Below, one piece after another: positions 36,932-45,535 of a DNA stretch of 64,000 nt (position 1 is its first letter; the number at the start of each line of letters is the position of its first letter). The DNA comes from Micavibrio_C sp046294845 (GTDB taxonomy: Bacteria > Pseudomonadota > Alphaproteobacteria > Micavibrionales > Micavibrionaceae), in the NCBI GenBank assembly GCA_046294845.1, contig JBKBNU010000001.1:1798001-1862000 (forward strand), written 5' to 3'. The position numbers and the translations under genes are program-made. The notes under the pieces are model-generated. The model had not been told where the DNA came from and did no database searches. It saw nothing but the letters and a program-made list of their open reading frames with translations.

Positions 36932-36960
36932 TGGTCCCCCATAATAATCAAGGGGGACCA
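36932..36960 (+). promoter_or_regulatory. Hairpin burying the ribosome site of the next gene
   Basis: Perfect 9-bp inverted repeat TGGTCCCCC (36932-36940) / GGGGGACCA (36952-36960) with an 11-base AT-rich loop, ending two bases before the ATG at 36963. The 3' arm is the Shine-Dalgarno GGGGGA itself, so the folded RNA would hide it. There is no T run, so it is not an intrinsic terminator. Confidence 0.6.
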
Positions 36961-36962
36961 TC

Positions 36963-37670
36963 ATGAGCGCAAGCCCAGTAAGACAGCCTGATAACAAAGA
37001 CACAGAAAAAAAACCGTTTTCAAAAGCAAAAATGCTCTGGATGTCCGCAGCCTGGTTTGCAGTGAATGCCGCCATCATTCTGCTGATTGCCAATAAACCA
37101 GAGCAGCCTGAGCCGGTTAAGCCCGAATATACCGATATGCCTGCACCGCAGTCCGCCGCCCTGGTCAAGCGCATCAACAATATGGCAGCCAATTTTGCCA
37201 AGCATTATAGCGGCTGCACTTTGGGGTTTAATGATACAGAGCGTTATCTTAAAACACACAAGATAGTTTCATCGCTTACAGATGCGGCATTGCTTAAATC
37301 TGTTGATGGTGAAACTTTTGCGAATGATCTGGAGCACGCGATGCTGAAAGAAGTCCGGATTATTCCTTCCGTGCTTCCTCCCGCTATTCTGGGTGTCTTC
37401 TATGATAATGCCGACAACGGCAAGGACGTTCTGGTGCTGCAAAAAGACGTTATTGCCGTCTATGGCGCTGTTCCCAAACTCTTCAATTATCTTTCACAAA
37501 AGAATTTTGATACACAGGGACAAACTGTCGTCCTGTCGTCAAAGGGCAAAGGTGAATTTGAAGTCCAGTCTTTTGCCAATCCGGACGATATAAAAATCAA
37601 CGATCAGCAAATGGCAAACTCACTGGCGCCGCGTTTGCGGTTTCCCCAACCCTGTAATAAGTTTGATTAG
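36963..37670 (+). CDS. Membrane-anchored protein of unknown function
   Basis: 235 residues. A short cytoplasmic N-terminus and one membrane helix (about 24-43, MLWMSAAWFAVNAAIILLIA) lead to a Pro/Glu-rich linker and a soluble, presumably periplasmic domain of about 170 residues with two cysteines (SGCTLGF and the near-terminal QPCNKF). No recognised family. Its ribosome site is inside the hairpin at 36932-36960. The stop overlaps the stop of convergent fliL by four bases. Confidence 0.7.
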   Translation: MSASPVRQPDNKDTEKKPFSKAKMLWMSAAWFAVNAAIILLIANKPEQPEPVKPEYTDMPAPQSAALVKRINNMAANFAKHYSGCTLGFNDTERYLKTHKIVSSLTDAALLKSVDGETFANDLEHAMLKEVRIIPSVLPPAILGVFYDNADNGKDVLVLQKDVIAVYGAVPKLFNYLSQKNFDTQGQTVVLSSKGKGEFEVQSFANPDDIKINDQQMANSLAPRLRFPQPCNKFD

Positions 37671-38152
37671 ATCGGACGCTGCTGCACGACCTGCAGCAGC
37701 ACATCCTGCACAACGTCTTCGCCCAGAACCTTGACGTTTGCCTTATTCAGCTTTTCCTTGATGATACTAACCTGAATAACACCGCCCTTTACAGCAACGT
37801 GTTTGTTCAGCACACCATACATATCCTGAATATAGGCATCCTTGATACGCGGCATATTCGCCTCGACCATGGCTTTTTGGGCATCATCATGAACCTGCAG
37901 GACAATCACAAGGCTTACCAGCTGGCTAACACCTTCTGCGTCTACAATCGGCAGGATAAGAGGGTCCATCTCGACAAAGGAAAGGTGCTCTTCCTTACCC
38001 TTCTTTTTAGCGTGCTTGTCTTCTTTGGCTTCCGTATGTTCTGCCGTTTCGCCAACAGAGGCTTCGGCTTTTTTCCCGAAATAGAAATAGGCCCCTGCGG
38101 CTCCACCCCCAAGGACAACAATCGCTACCAATGCCAAAATGGCCATTTTCAT
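37667..38152 (-). CDS. fliL: Flagellar basal body-associated protein FliL
   Basis: 161 residues. One N-terminal membrane helix (MAILALVAIVVLGGGAAGAYFYF), a Lys/Glu-rich linker and a periplasmic FliL domain (MDPLILPIVDAEGVSQLVSLVIVLQV, in parts, then INDVLLQ-like end VQDVLLQVVQQRPI). It interacts with the stator/rotor in swimming. No other flagellar gene is directly adjacent, so it is separated from its usual cluster. The start has GGAG about 10 bases upstream. Confidence 0.85.
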   Translation of the reverse strand: MKMAILALVAIVVLGGGAAGAYFYFGKKAEASVGETAEHTEAKEDKHAKKKGKEEHLSFVEMDPLILPIVDAEGVSQLVSLVIVLQVHDDAQKAMVEANMPRIKDAYIQDMYGVLNKHVAVKGGVIQVSIIKEKLNKANVKVLGEDVVQDVLLQVVQQRPI

Positions 38153-38393
38153 TAAGTTTTACTCCACGCAACCCGATGATTTTTTTTGTACCCTACCCCT
38201 TATATTAGGGTTTCTGGATTAACTTTCCCTTACATATAGATAACATTTTATTAAAATCATCCACAGATTCCACCTACCCTGCAGCCATTTAATCTATTGA
38301 TTTATAATACTATCCTTTTGAACATTAGACATAACTAATAAGGAAAGTTAAGATATTAATTAGCGTATATACTTAAAAAACGGCAGATCAGTA

Positions 38394-38828
38394 ATGGCTT
38401 TTGAACGACGCGAAATTCTCTTCACTCTCCCCGAGATCCGGGATGCTTTGATAAGCATAGATGGCGGGATGGGACAAATCCCCGTGCAACACAATATGCG
38501 TATTATTGAGGCGCTTCATACACGTGATAACCACAGCCAGTTTCACATCATTCGCGAGCGCTATGCGAACATATATCGCGAATGTATCGGCAAGAATGGT
38601 GTCATGTTCAGAGCTGGCGGCACTGGCAAACGGGGCCATGAAGAAATCTATGAATTCTTCATCCCTGAAGAAACGATGCTAAAGGCGGTTCTTTTGGCCT
38701 GCAAACGCAGCGGCGTCATGCTACCGCGCGGACCGGAGAAAAAGGTGATCGCCAAAGACCTGTTCATAGGTTTCCAGTTCGAAATGGGCCATCAGGCCAT
38801 AACTCTCGAACTGGAAGAAGCTTTATAG
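38394..38828 (+). CDS. Conserved-looking soluble protein of unknown function
   Basis: 144 residues, mixed alpha/beta, no signal or membrane segment. Visible features are a basic stretch GGTGKRGHEEIYEFFIPEE and the closing FQFEMGHQAITLELEEAL. The ribosome site is weak. A 240-base AT-rich region with plausible -10 boxes (TATACT-like) precedes it. It sits between fliL and the PhoH-like gene, which might point to motility or RNA metabolism, but this is only proximity. Confidence 0.6.
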   Translation: MAFERREILFTLPEIRDALISIDGGMGQIPVQHNMRIIEALHTRDNHSQFHIIRERYANIYRECIGKNGVMFRAGGTGKRGHEEIYEFFIPEETMLKAVLLACKRSGVMLPRGPEKKVIAKDLFIGFQFEMGHQAITLELEEAL

Positions 38829-38841
38829 ATACAAAAAACCT

Positions 38842-39789
38842 TTATTGTGGTTTTAGAGACGGCGTAGCTACTGGGACTGGCGCGGTTGATTGATTTGCAG
38901 GAGCCGCAGCTGTAGGTACTTCCTGCACCACCTTCTTGGTCTGGCGGTGAGTATTATGTCCCTCCAGTGGACGATGATCGCCGTTCGCCACAATTTTTGA
39001 CAATAGAGGATGACGTTTTACATCCTCGGCTGTCATCGTAACCTTGACTATTTCATCTTTATATACTGGATTCTCTGCAAATCGTTTCATAAATCCGACA
39101 TAAGCACTTTCTGAATCTGTACGGTCATTCTGATTATTATCCCCCATAAAGAACAGGGTTGTTCCCATACCGAGACGCCCCAAAGACGTCATAAGGCTTT
39201 TACCGCTGGCATTTTGGCTTTCATCGAAAATGCATATTTTCTTTTTATAGCTAAGGCCTCTCATATCCGCATTCGGGACAATTTTGAGCAGTCCTACCTT
39301 ATGGAGGTGATCACATAAATCTTTTCCTACCCAATCCTCTATAGCCTCAAAAATCTGGTTGACGTAACCATGCATTTTTTCATCAGTATTGCCCGGGCGA
39401 AACCCAATATCTTCACCCGCATCTACAGCAGGGGCATTGAGAATAATCCCGTTATGCGTTTCATTAGCCAACGCTTCCAGAGCAACGCGCGTAACCCATA
39501 TCGTTTTTCCTGTACCAAACGTACCATCAATCATAACGATATCTTTTGTACGCCCTTCATTGATAATTCTCTTCTGGTTCTTGGTTGGAACCATTGGCTC
39601 ATTTTCTGATGTACGGTACTCATTACCCGTACCAGGTGCTCTTAACCTTTCTTGCAAAAGGGCGATCACTTGCTTTTTGGTCATGCGCGGCTCATCACCA
39701 CCCTTTTGATCTGCTCCACCAGCCTTATTAAATTGTTGTGATTTCTGGCCCGAGCCTTTTCCGTGACTGTTTTTTTGAGAGTCGTTCAT
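38842..39789 (-). CDS. PhoH-family P-loop ATPase with low-complexity ends
   Basis: 315 residues. The PhoH core (about 65-270) has Walker A GTFGTGKT, Walker B CIFDESQNAS and a sensor-like FFMGDNNQND. The first 35 residues are Gly/Gln/Lys-rich and the last 40 Pro/Ala/Thr-rich, which is unusual for PhoH. PhoH-like proteins are predicted RNA helicase/nuclease partners or phosphate-starvation ATPases. AGGGAT precedes the ATG. No ybeY neighbour, so it is probably a paralogue rather than the ybeZ-type housekeeping copy. Confidence 0.82.
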   Translation of the reverse strand: MNDSQKNSHGKGSGQKSQQFNKAGGADQKGGDEPRMTKKQVIALLQERLRAPGTGNEYRTSENEPMVPTKNQKRIINEGRTKDIVMIDGTFGTGKTIWVTRVALEALANETHNGIILNAPAVDAGEDIGFRPGNTDEKMHGYVNQIFEAIEDWVGKDLCDHLHKVGLLKIVPNADMRGLSYKKKICIFDESQNASGKSLMTSLGRLGMGTTLFFMGDNNQNDRTDSESAYVGFMKRFAENPVYKDEIVKVTMTAEDVKRHPLLSKIVANGDHRPLEGHNTHRQTKKVVQEVPTAAAPANQSTAPVPVATPSLKPQ

Positions 39790-39962
39790 TTTTTATCCCT
39801 GTTTACTTAGAAATATGTCAATAGGGGGTTATAAGACCATTCTGAATAAATCGCAAACTTTTTAGGACCTTAAGGGCCATCCCTCCCCCTCATTTTATGT
39901 TGCACCGCTCCCGCCAAAGAATAAATATGGTAATTTGTGGGCCAAAACAGTAAGTTAGCGTC

Positions 39963-40940
39963 ATGAGCTTCGCGATAGGCCCCCTTCAGATCGATGATCC
40001 CGTTTTTCTGGCCCCGATGTCGGGGGTCACGGATCACCCCTTCCGCCGTCTGGTCAAACGCTATGGTGCGGGTCTGGTATTTTCCGAGATGATCGCCAGC
40101 CGTCTGGTGCTCCAGCAAGGGACATCCTCCCTCAAGAGCAATACAGACTACACCGAGGAATTTCCGATTGCCGTTCAATTGGCGGGTTGTGAGCCTGATG
40201 TAATGGCCGAAGCCGCCCGTATTAATGTCGATCGCGGAGCCGCCATCATCGATATCAACTTCGGCTGTCCGGTGAAGAAAATCGTCAATAGCTATGCGGG
40301 TTCTGCCCTGATGCGTGATGAAGCGCTGGCAGGAAAAATCATGGAAGAAACGGTTAACGCCGTGAGTGTCCCCGTAACTGTTAAAATGCGGCTGGGGTGG
40401 GACGAAAACAGTATCAATGCGCCGCGGCTTGCCAAAATGGCAGAGAATGCAGGTATTAAAATGATTACTGTTCATGGCCGGACCCGCAATCAAATGTATA
40501 AAGGCCAAGCCAACTGGCACGCTGTAAGGGCTGTTAAGGAAGCTGTCAAAATACCTGTGGTTATTAATGGCGATATTCTGGGACCACGGGAAGCTCATGA
40601 AGCCCGCCAGCAATCAGGAGCCGACGGCGTTATGATTGGCCGTGGCACATATGGTCGTCCGTGGGTCATTCGCCAGACTATGGATTATTTCAAGAAAGGC
40701 ACCGCTAGCCCTGCCCCGTCCTTGCCAGAAATAGCAGATCTGGTGCAGGAGCATTATGATGAAATCCTTCATTATTATGGAACACATCTCGGAGTAGGCA
40801 TCGCCCGCAAACACCTATCCTGGTATTGTCAGGGCCTGCGTGATGCCAATCCCTTAAGGAATGAAATCAATAATATGAATGATCCTGCCGAAGTGAAGGC
40901 TCGCATGAGACAGTATTTTGACGCTATACTAGAATCATGA
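39963..40940 (+). CDS. dusB: tRNA-dihydrouridine synthase (DusB/NifR3 type)
   Basis: FMN-dependent reduction of uridines in the tRNA D-loop; 325 residues. TIM barrel with FLAPMSGVTDHPFRRL, INFGCPVKKIV (catalytic Cys), AGSALMRD and ITVHGRTRNQMYKG, plus the C-terminal helical tRNA-binding domain. It overlaps the next gene by four bases. The ntrBC genes that often follow nifR3 in alphaproteobacteria are absent here. Confidence 0.95.
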   Translation: MSFAIGPLQIDDPVFLAPMSGVTDHPFRRLVKRYGAGLVFSEMIASRLVLQQGTSSLKSNTDYTEEFPIAVQLAGCEPDVMAEAARINVDRGAAIIDINFGCPVKKIVNSYAGSALMRDEALAGKIMEETVNAVSVPVTVKMRLGWDENSINAPRLAKMAENAGIKMITVHGRTRNQMYKGQANWHAVRAVKEAVKIPVVINGDILGPREAHEARQQSGADGVMIGRGTYGRPWVIRQTMDYFKKGTASPAPSLPEIADLVQEHYDEILHYYGTHLGVGIARKHLSWYCQGLRDANPLRNEINNMNDPAEVKARMRQYFDAILES

Positions 40941-41938
40941 CAGAGTTTCTACTTTCAAGATCTCCCACACGCTTCACGCAAGTCACAGGTTGTTCTTATC
41001 CAATTATTGTGGCGCCTATGTTTTTAGTCAGCAACGAAGATATGGTTGTTGAAGCATCCAATGCCGGCGCACTGGGTGCAGCCCCTTCCTTGAACTGGCG
41101 CACAGCAGAAGAGTTTGATCGCGCGCTCAGTAATATTGAAGCAAGAACACAAAAACCCTATGCCATCAATCTGATCGTCAATAAGAGCAATATCCGGCTG
41201 CGCACTGATCTTGCCATCATTGTAAAGCACAAGGTCCCCGTTGTTATTACATCTCTTGGCGATCCAGAGGAAATTATTAAGGCCGTACACGGTTATGGCG
41301 GTAAAGTTTTCTGTGATGTTATTGATATCACGCATGCGCTAAAGGTTCGTGATAAAGGATGCGATGGTATTATCGCCGTATGTGCTGGTGCGGGCGGCCA
41401 TGCCGGACCTCTTTCGCCGTTTAGTTTTATTCCTTATCTTCGGGAACAAATTGATCTCCCCATTATAGCCGCAGGTAGCATCGCTGATGGTACTCAATTG
41501 CTGGCGGCTTTGACATTGGGCGCAGACGCCGCACAGATTGGAACAAGATTTATTGCATCGACCGAGTCCCCCGTCAGTGACGAATATAAAAATGCTATTA
41601 TAGATGCGGGACCTGAAGATATTGTAATGACGTATAAGCTGTCAGGCGTACCCGCTGCTGTCATCAAGACACCCTATATAGAAAAAGTAGGATTGAACAT
41701 TTCACCGTTAGAAAAGTTCATGCATAAATCACCCTTCACAAAACGGATTATTAAATTCATTCGCTATCAAACAGGCATGAAGAAACTTACCGATGCGGCG
41801 CACGGTCTTACGTGGAAGACAGTCTGGAGTGCCGGACAAAGTGTTGCCACCATCCACGACATTAAACCCACGGCAGAAATTATCCGCCAGATCGCCCGGC
41901 AATATGAAGGGGCCATTTCCCGCATTCCAAAAGACTAA
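40937..41938 (+). CDS. Nitronate monooxygenase-family FMN protein
   Basis: 333 residues of the 2-nitropropane dioxygenase/enoyl reductase FabK barrel. Start PIIVAPMFLVSN, flavin loop VCAGAGGHAGPLSPF, IIAAGSIADGTQLLAALTLGADAAQIGTRF (in parts) with His and Gly residues typical of the family. It may detoxify propionate-3-nitronate; a FabK-type reductase is less likely because fatty-acid genes are not adjacent. Coupled to dusB by an ATGA overlap. Confidence 0.88.
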   Translation: MTEFLLSRSPTRFTQVTGCSYPIIVAPMFLVSNEDMVVEASNAGALGAAPSLNWRTAEEFDRALSNIEARTQKPYAINLIVNKSNIRLRTDLAIIVKHKVPVVITSLGDPEEIIKAVHGYGGKVFCDVIDITHALKVRDKGCDGIIAVCAGAGGHAGPLSPFSFIPYLREQIDLPIIAAGSIADGTQLLAALTLGADAAQIGTRFIASTESPVSDEYKNAIIDAGPEDIVMTYKLSGVPAAVIKTPYIEKVGLNISPLEKFMHKSPFTKRIIKFIRYQTGMKKLTDAAHGLTWKTVWSAGQSVATIHDIKPTAEIIRQIARQYEGAISRIPKD

Positions 41939-42106
41939 TTGTTTGATTAACTTGATTTTTTACCAAGTCATCCGCCCGCTATATGCGCTGCACAAGGGAT
42001 AATTCCTGTACAAAAATTTATAATATTTGCATATTCCTAAGCCTCCTTTATATTCTGCCTCATGAATGCACATGTAAAAAGTGCACTTGCGGGAGGTGCT
42101 GTAGCC

Positions 42107-45100
42107 ATGACTACAGACGATAGTAATACTGAAAACAATATTCAGAACGATAGCGTAACAAAAATAGCTGATGATCAACCAAAGCCGATGAAACATCCGG
42201 CTTATCGTAAGTGGCTTTATCGCACTTTACTAGGAAGCGTTCTGGTCATCCCTCCTGTTGCCTATGAAGCTTGGCAATCCCCTCTGCAATCGTGGTACTT
42301 CAATGGCGTTGCCGAAGGACGTTTTGCCACAAAGACCGTAACAGATCCCAAAATCTTCCCGCCCGCACAAGGGCCATTTGATATTCGCCGTGGCTATAAC
42401 AAATTTCCTGAATATGATCGTAACCTGACTAAAGATGGAAAATGGAAATTGCAATCGGCTGCCCCATGGCAAGACCGTAATGTATTTGGCCTGCGCCTCA
42501 ATCTTCTAAACGATGAGGCCCCACAGGCAGGTGTGCACATTCTGGACAATACCGGAAAGAGTATCTACAAGGCCCGCTTCCCGCTTAATGTCTATTCAAG
42601 CTTTGATGATATTCCACCAGTCCTGATTAAATCATTATTGTTTGTCGAGAATGCCGAACTCCTAGAAAATCACCCGCCAGAACAAAACCCCGCTGTTGAA
42701 TGGGACAGATTTGGCAAGGCTGCTTTTCTTCAGGCTGTTGAAGCTATAGGTATCAAGGGAAATTACCCAGGCGCGTCAACTGCCGCCGTCCAGAAAGAGA
42801 AATACAAATACTCACCTAATGGTAATACCGGCCATGGCTTTAAAGGCCACCAAGAAAAATTCCGCCAGATGGCCACAGCAACAGCGCGCTCTTACAAAGA
42901 TGGCCCAACGACCATTGAAGCCCGCCAAGAGATTGCTCTGGACTATATAAATACTATTCCCCTCTCCTCTCATCCCGCCTTTGGCGATGTGGAAGGTTTA
43001 GGCGATGGCCTGACTATCTGGTTCGGGCGCGATTTTGAACAGGTTAATCATCTCCTGAAGAAACCCGAAAAGGACATGACACCAGAGGAGCTTGCGGAGG
43101 CCGGAAAGGCTTTCCGTGAAGCTTTCTATATTGCCCTATCAATCAAAAAACCTTCCGATTACCTGCTTTACACCCGCGGACGTCAGGAACTGAGCGACAG
43201 GGTAGACAAACTCCTTCCCGTGCTTGCCAAGGAGGGCATTATTTCACCTGCACTGATGGAGTCTGCCCTGAAGGCCAAGCTCGAATTCAGTAACGTGGCT
43301 GAAATGCGAAAAAAGCTGGCAGTCCCTCACAATAAAACGGTCATCTCTCTCAGAACCGAACTTATGAATGCCGTCGGCGTGGATTGCGGCCTCTACTGTC
43401 TCGACCGTCTGGATGCCACAGCAAAATCGACGATTAATAAACAGGCATCAGATGATGTTTTCAAATTTATTGATGGCTTGCATGATCCTGAAAAAGCCAA
43501 AGAGGCCGGTATTATCGGCTACCAGCTCCTGAAAGAAGAAGGGCTTGAGGATATTACGTACTCGGTCACTTTGTATGAAGCGGGTAAAGATGCGAATTAT
43601 CTACGCGTCCAAACAGACACCTATCAAGGCGCGCTTAACCTGAATGAAGGCTCCAAACTGCAGCTAGGCTCGACAGCAAAGCTGAGAACTCTTGTATCAT
43701 ATCTGGAAGCCATTTCTTTCCTGCATGATAAGTACTCTGCACTTCCGGTAGATGAACTTGCAAAACTTAAAGAGCAAAAGCGGGACAATCTCACCAATTG
43801 GGCTATTGAGTATTTGCAAGAAGCCCACTCAGCCGAAACACCGGATTTATCATTGAGGGCAATGCTCGATGCCTCTATGGAGCGCCGCTACTCGGCCAAC
43901 CCCGGAGAAACGTTCTTTACAGGGGGGGGTATCCACCGTTTTCACAACTTCAAAAGTGAAGAAAACGGGCGCGTGCCTACTGTTAAAGAATCCTTGCAAA
44001 ATTCTCATAACCTCCCCTTCGTACGCATCATGCGTGATGTCATTAACAACATCATGACCCATCAGATGGATATCGCCGCTGATATATACGATAATCCGGA
44101 TCAGCCACAGCGTCAGAAGTATTTGTCGATGTTTATTGACTCGGAAGGTGAGAAGTTTCTTTTTGATGCCTGGAAGGCGCAGAAAGATAAAGATCTCGAA
44201 GGAATATTTGACACTCTCGTTGCCAAAAAGGCCGACCGTCCAACAAAGCAATCAGCCGCCCTCTTTAGAATTATATTTCCGCAAGCCTCTCTTGAAGAAA
44301 TGTCACGGGCATTGCTAAAAATATCCTATGCCAAGCAAGAAAATGCCCTCTCGCCCAATCATGCTGACTACGCGAAAAATCTTGAAGATTACATTGCCCA
44401 GAGAATGGGTGAAAAAGATACCCTTAAAGATATGCAATACATGTATGACATGTATGCTCCAGGCAAGTTCAACCTGAATGATCTGGCATATATCACCAAA
44501 ATACACCCGCTCTCAATTTGGCTGGCACAGCAAAAAGTCCAAGGGCAAGATTTGTCATGGCAAGAAGCCTATCAAAAATCGACAGCCAAAGACGCAAGCG
44601 GCCAAAGCGTAATGTCCGAGGTTTATTCATGGCTGATGAAACCTCATAAAATTGCAGCGCAGAATAAAAGAATTCGCATAACGATTGAAGAAATTGCCTT
44701 TACCCATCTTCACAAGATGTGGAAGAAGAATGGCTTTGCTTTTGATAGAATGGTTCCCTCACTGGGCTCTGCTCTGGGTGACTCTGGCGACACACCTGCT
44801 GCCCTGTCGGAATTTGTAGGAATTATTACCAATGATGGCCTCAGGAAGCCCAGCCTGCGTTTTACTGAACTGACTTTGGCCCCCCAAACAGATCAAAGAA
44901 CCAGAGAATATTCACGTACCCCTAGAGCTGCAACGCAGGTGATTCCCAAGGAGGTGGCACAAATCACTCTGGAGGCCATGCAGAGCGTTGTCTCAGAAGG
45001 CACGGCACGCCGGATAGGCATGCCAACTTTAAGTGACGGACGCCCGCTGATCATCGGCGGCAAAACCGGAACAGGTGACAACCGTGAGAAGTCATTCTCC

Positions 45101-45535
45101 CGTGGTGGCGGATTACGCACAGCCGAAGTTAAAAACCGGACAGCTACTTTTGTTTTTGAAATTACCGAACCCGTATCAGGTAAGAAATTCTTTGGAACTG
45201 TTCTGGCTTATGTAGATGGTGCGGCAGCAGCCAAGCATAAATTCACAAGTGCCCTCCCCAGTCAGATAGAGAAAAACCTGCTTAAAATCCTGCAGCCTTA
45301 TCTGGATGAAGTCTGCGCTTTGCCCGAACCAAAGCCGGAACCGATAGCGCCCCAGAAAGCATCACCGACTACAAAATCAGATCAAGGTCTTATCCCGATA
45401 TTTACTCTGGAATCTTCCATTCCGGATACACTCTGGTTTACCCCTGCTTATAAAATTAAGGAGCCAGAAGCCGTCCGTCCACCCTACGCAGCAGGACAGA
45501 ACACTGGGTACAGCCCTTCAGTTCTTAAACCTTAA
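42107..45535 (+). CDS. Large divergent class A penicillin-binding protein
   Basis: Bifunctional peptidoglycan synthase-like protein, 1142 residues against about 750-850 usual. I take the ATG at 42107 because GGGAGGTG lies just upstream; an ATG 45 bases earlier has no site. One membrane helix (about 35-57). Glycosyltransferase-51 region with Glu181 in LLFVENAELL, GASTAAVQK (about 222) and a second-Glu region ARQEIALDYINTI. Transpeptidase motifs: STAK (Ser522-Lys525), SHN (633-635) and KTGT (986). The SxN-to-KTG distance is about 350 residues, far above the roughly 125 of E. coli PBP1b, so a large mostly helical insertion sits in this domain. Pro-rich tail. Confidence 0.88.
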   Translation: MTTDDSNTENNIQNDSVTKIADDQPKPMKHPAYRKWLYRTLLGSVLVIPPVAYEAWQSPLQSWYFNGVAEGRFATKTVTDPKIFPPAQGPFDIRRGYNKFPEYDRNLTKDGKWKLQSAAPWQDRNVFGLRLNLLNDEAPQAGVHILDNTGKSIYKARFPLNVYSSFDDIPPVLIKSLLFVENAELLENHPPEQNPAVEWDRFGKAAFLQAVEAIGIKGNYPGASTAAVQKEKYKYSPNGNTGHGFKGHQEKFRQMATATARSYKDGPTTIEARQEIALDYINTIPLSSHPAFGDVEGLGDGLTIWFGRDFEQVNHLLKKPEKDMTPEELAEAGKAFREAFYIALSIKKPSDYLLYTRGRQELSDRVDKLLPVLAKEGIISPALMESALKAKLEFSNVAEMRKKLAVPHNKTVISLRTELMNAVGVDCGLYCLDRLDATAKSTINKQASDDVFKFIDGLHDPEKAKEAGIIGYQLLKEEGLEDITYSVTLYEAGKDANYLRVQTDTYQGALNLNEGSKLQLGSTAKLRTLVSYLEAISFLHDKYSALPVDELAKLKEQKRDNLTNWAIEYLQEAHSAETPDLSLRAMLDASMERRYSANPGETFFTGGGIHRFHNFKSEENGRVPTVKESLQNSHNLPFVRIMRDVINNIMTHQMDIAADIYDNPDQPQRQKYLSMFIDSEGEKFLFDAWKAQKDKDLEGIFDTLVAKKADRPTKQSAALFRIIFPQASLEEMSRALLKISYAKQENALSPNHADYAKNLEDYIAQRMGEKDTLKDMQYMYDMYAPGKFNLNDLAYITKIHPLSIWLAQQKVQGQDLSWQEAYQKSTAKDASGQSVMSEVYSWLMKPHKIAAQNKRIRITIEEIAFTHLHKMWKKNGFAFDRMVPSLGSALGDSGDTPAALSEFVGIITNDGLRKPSLRFTELTLAPQTDQRTREYSRTPRAATQVIPKEVAQITLEAMQSVVSEGTARRIGMPTLSDGRPLIIGGKTGTGDNREKSFSRGGGLRTAEVKNRTATFVFEITEPVSGKKFFGTVLAYVDGAAAAKHKFTSALPSQIEKNLLKILQPYLDEVCALPEPKPEPIAPQKASPTTKSDQGLIPIFTLESSIPDTLWFTPAYKIKEPEAVRPPYAAGQNTGYSPSVLKP

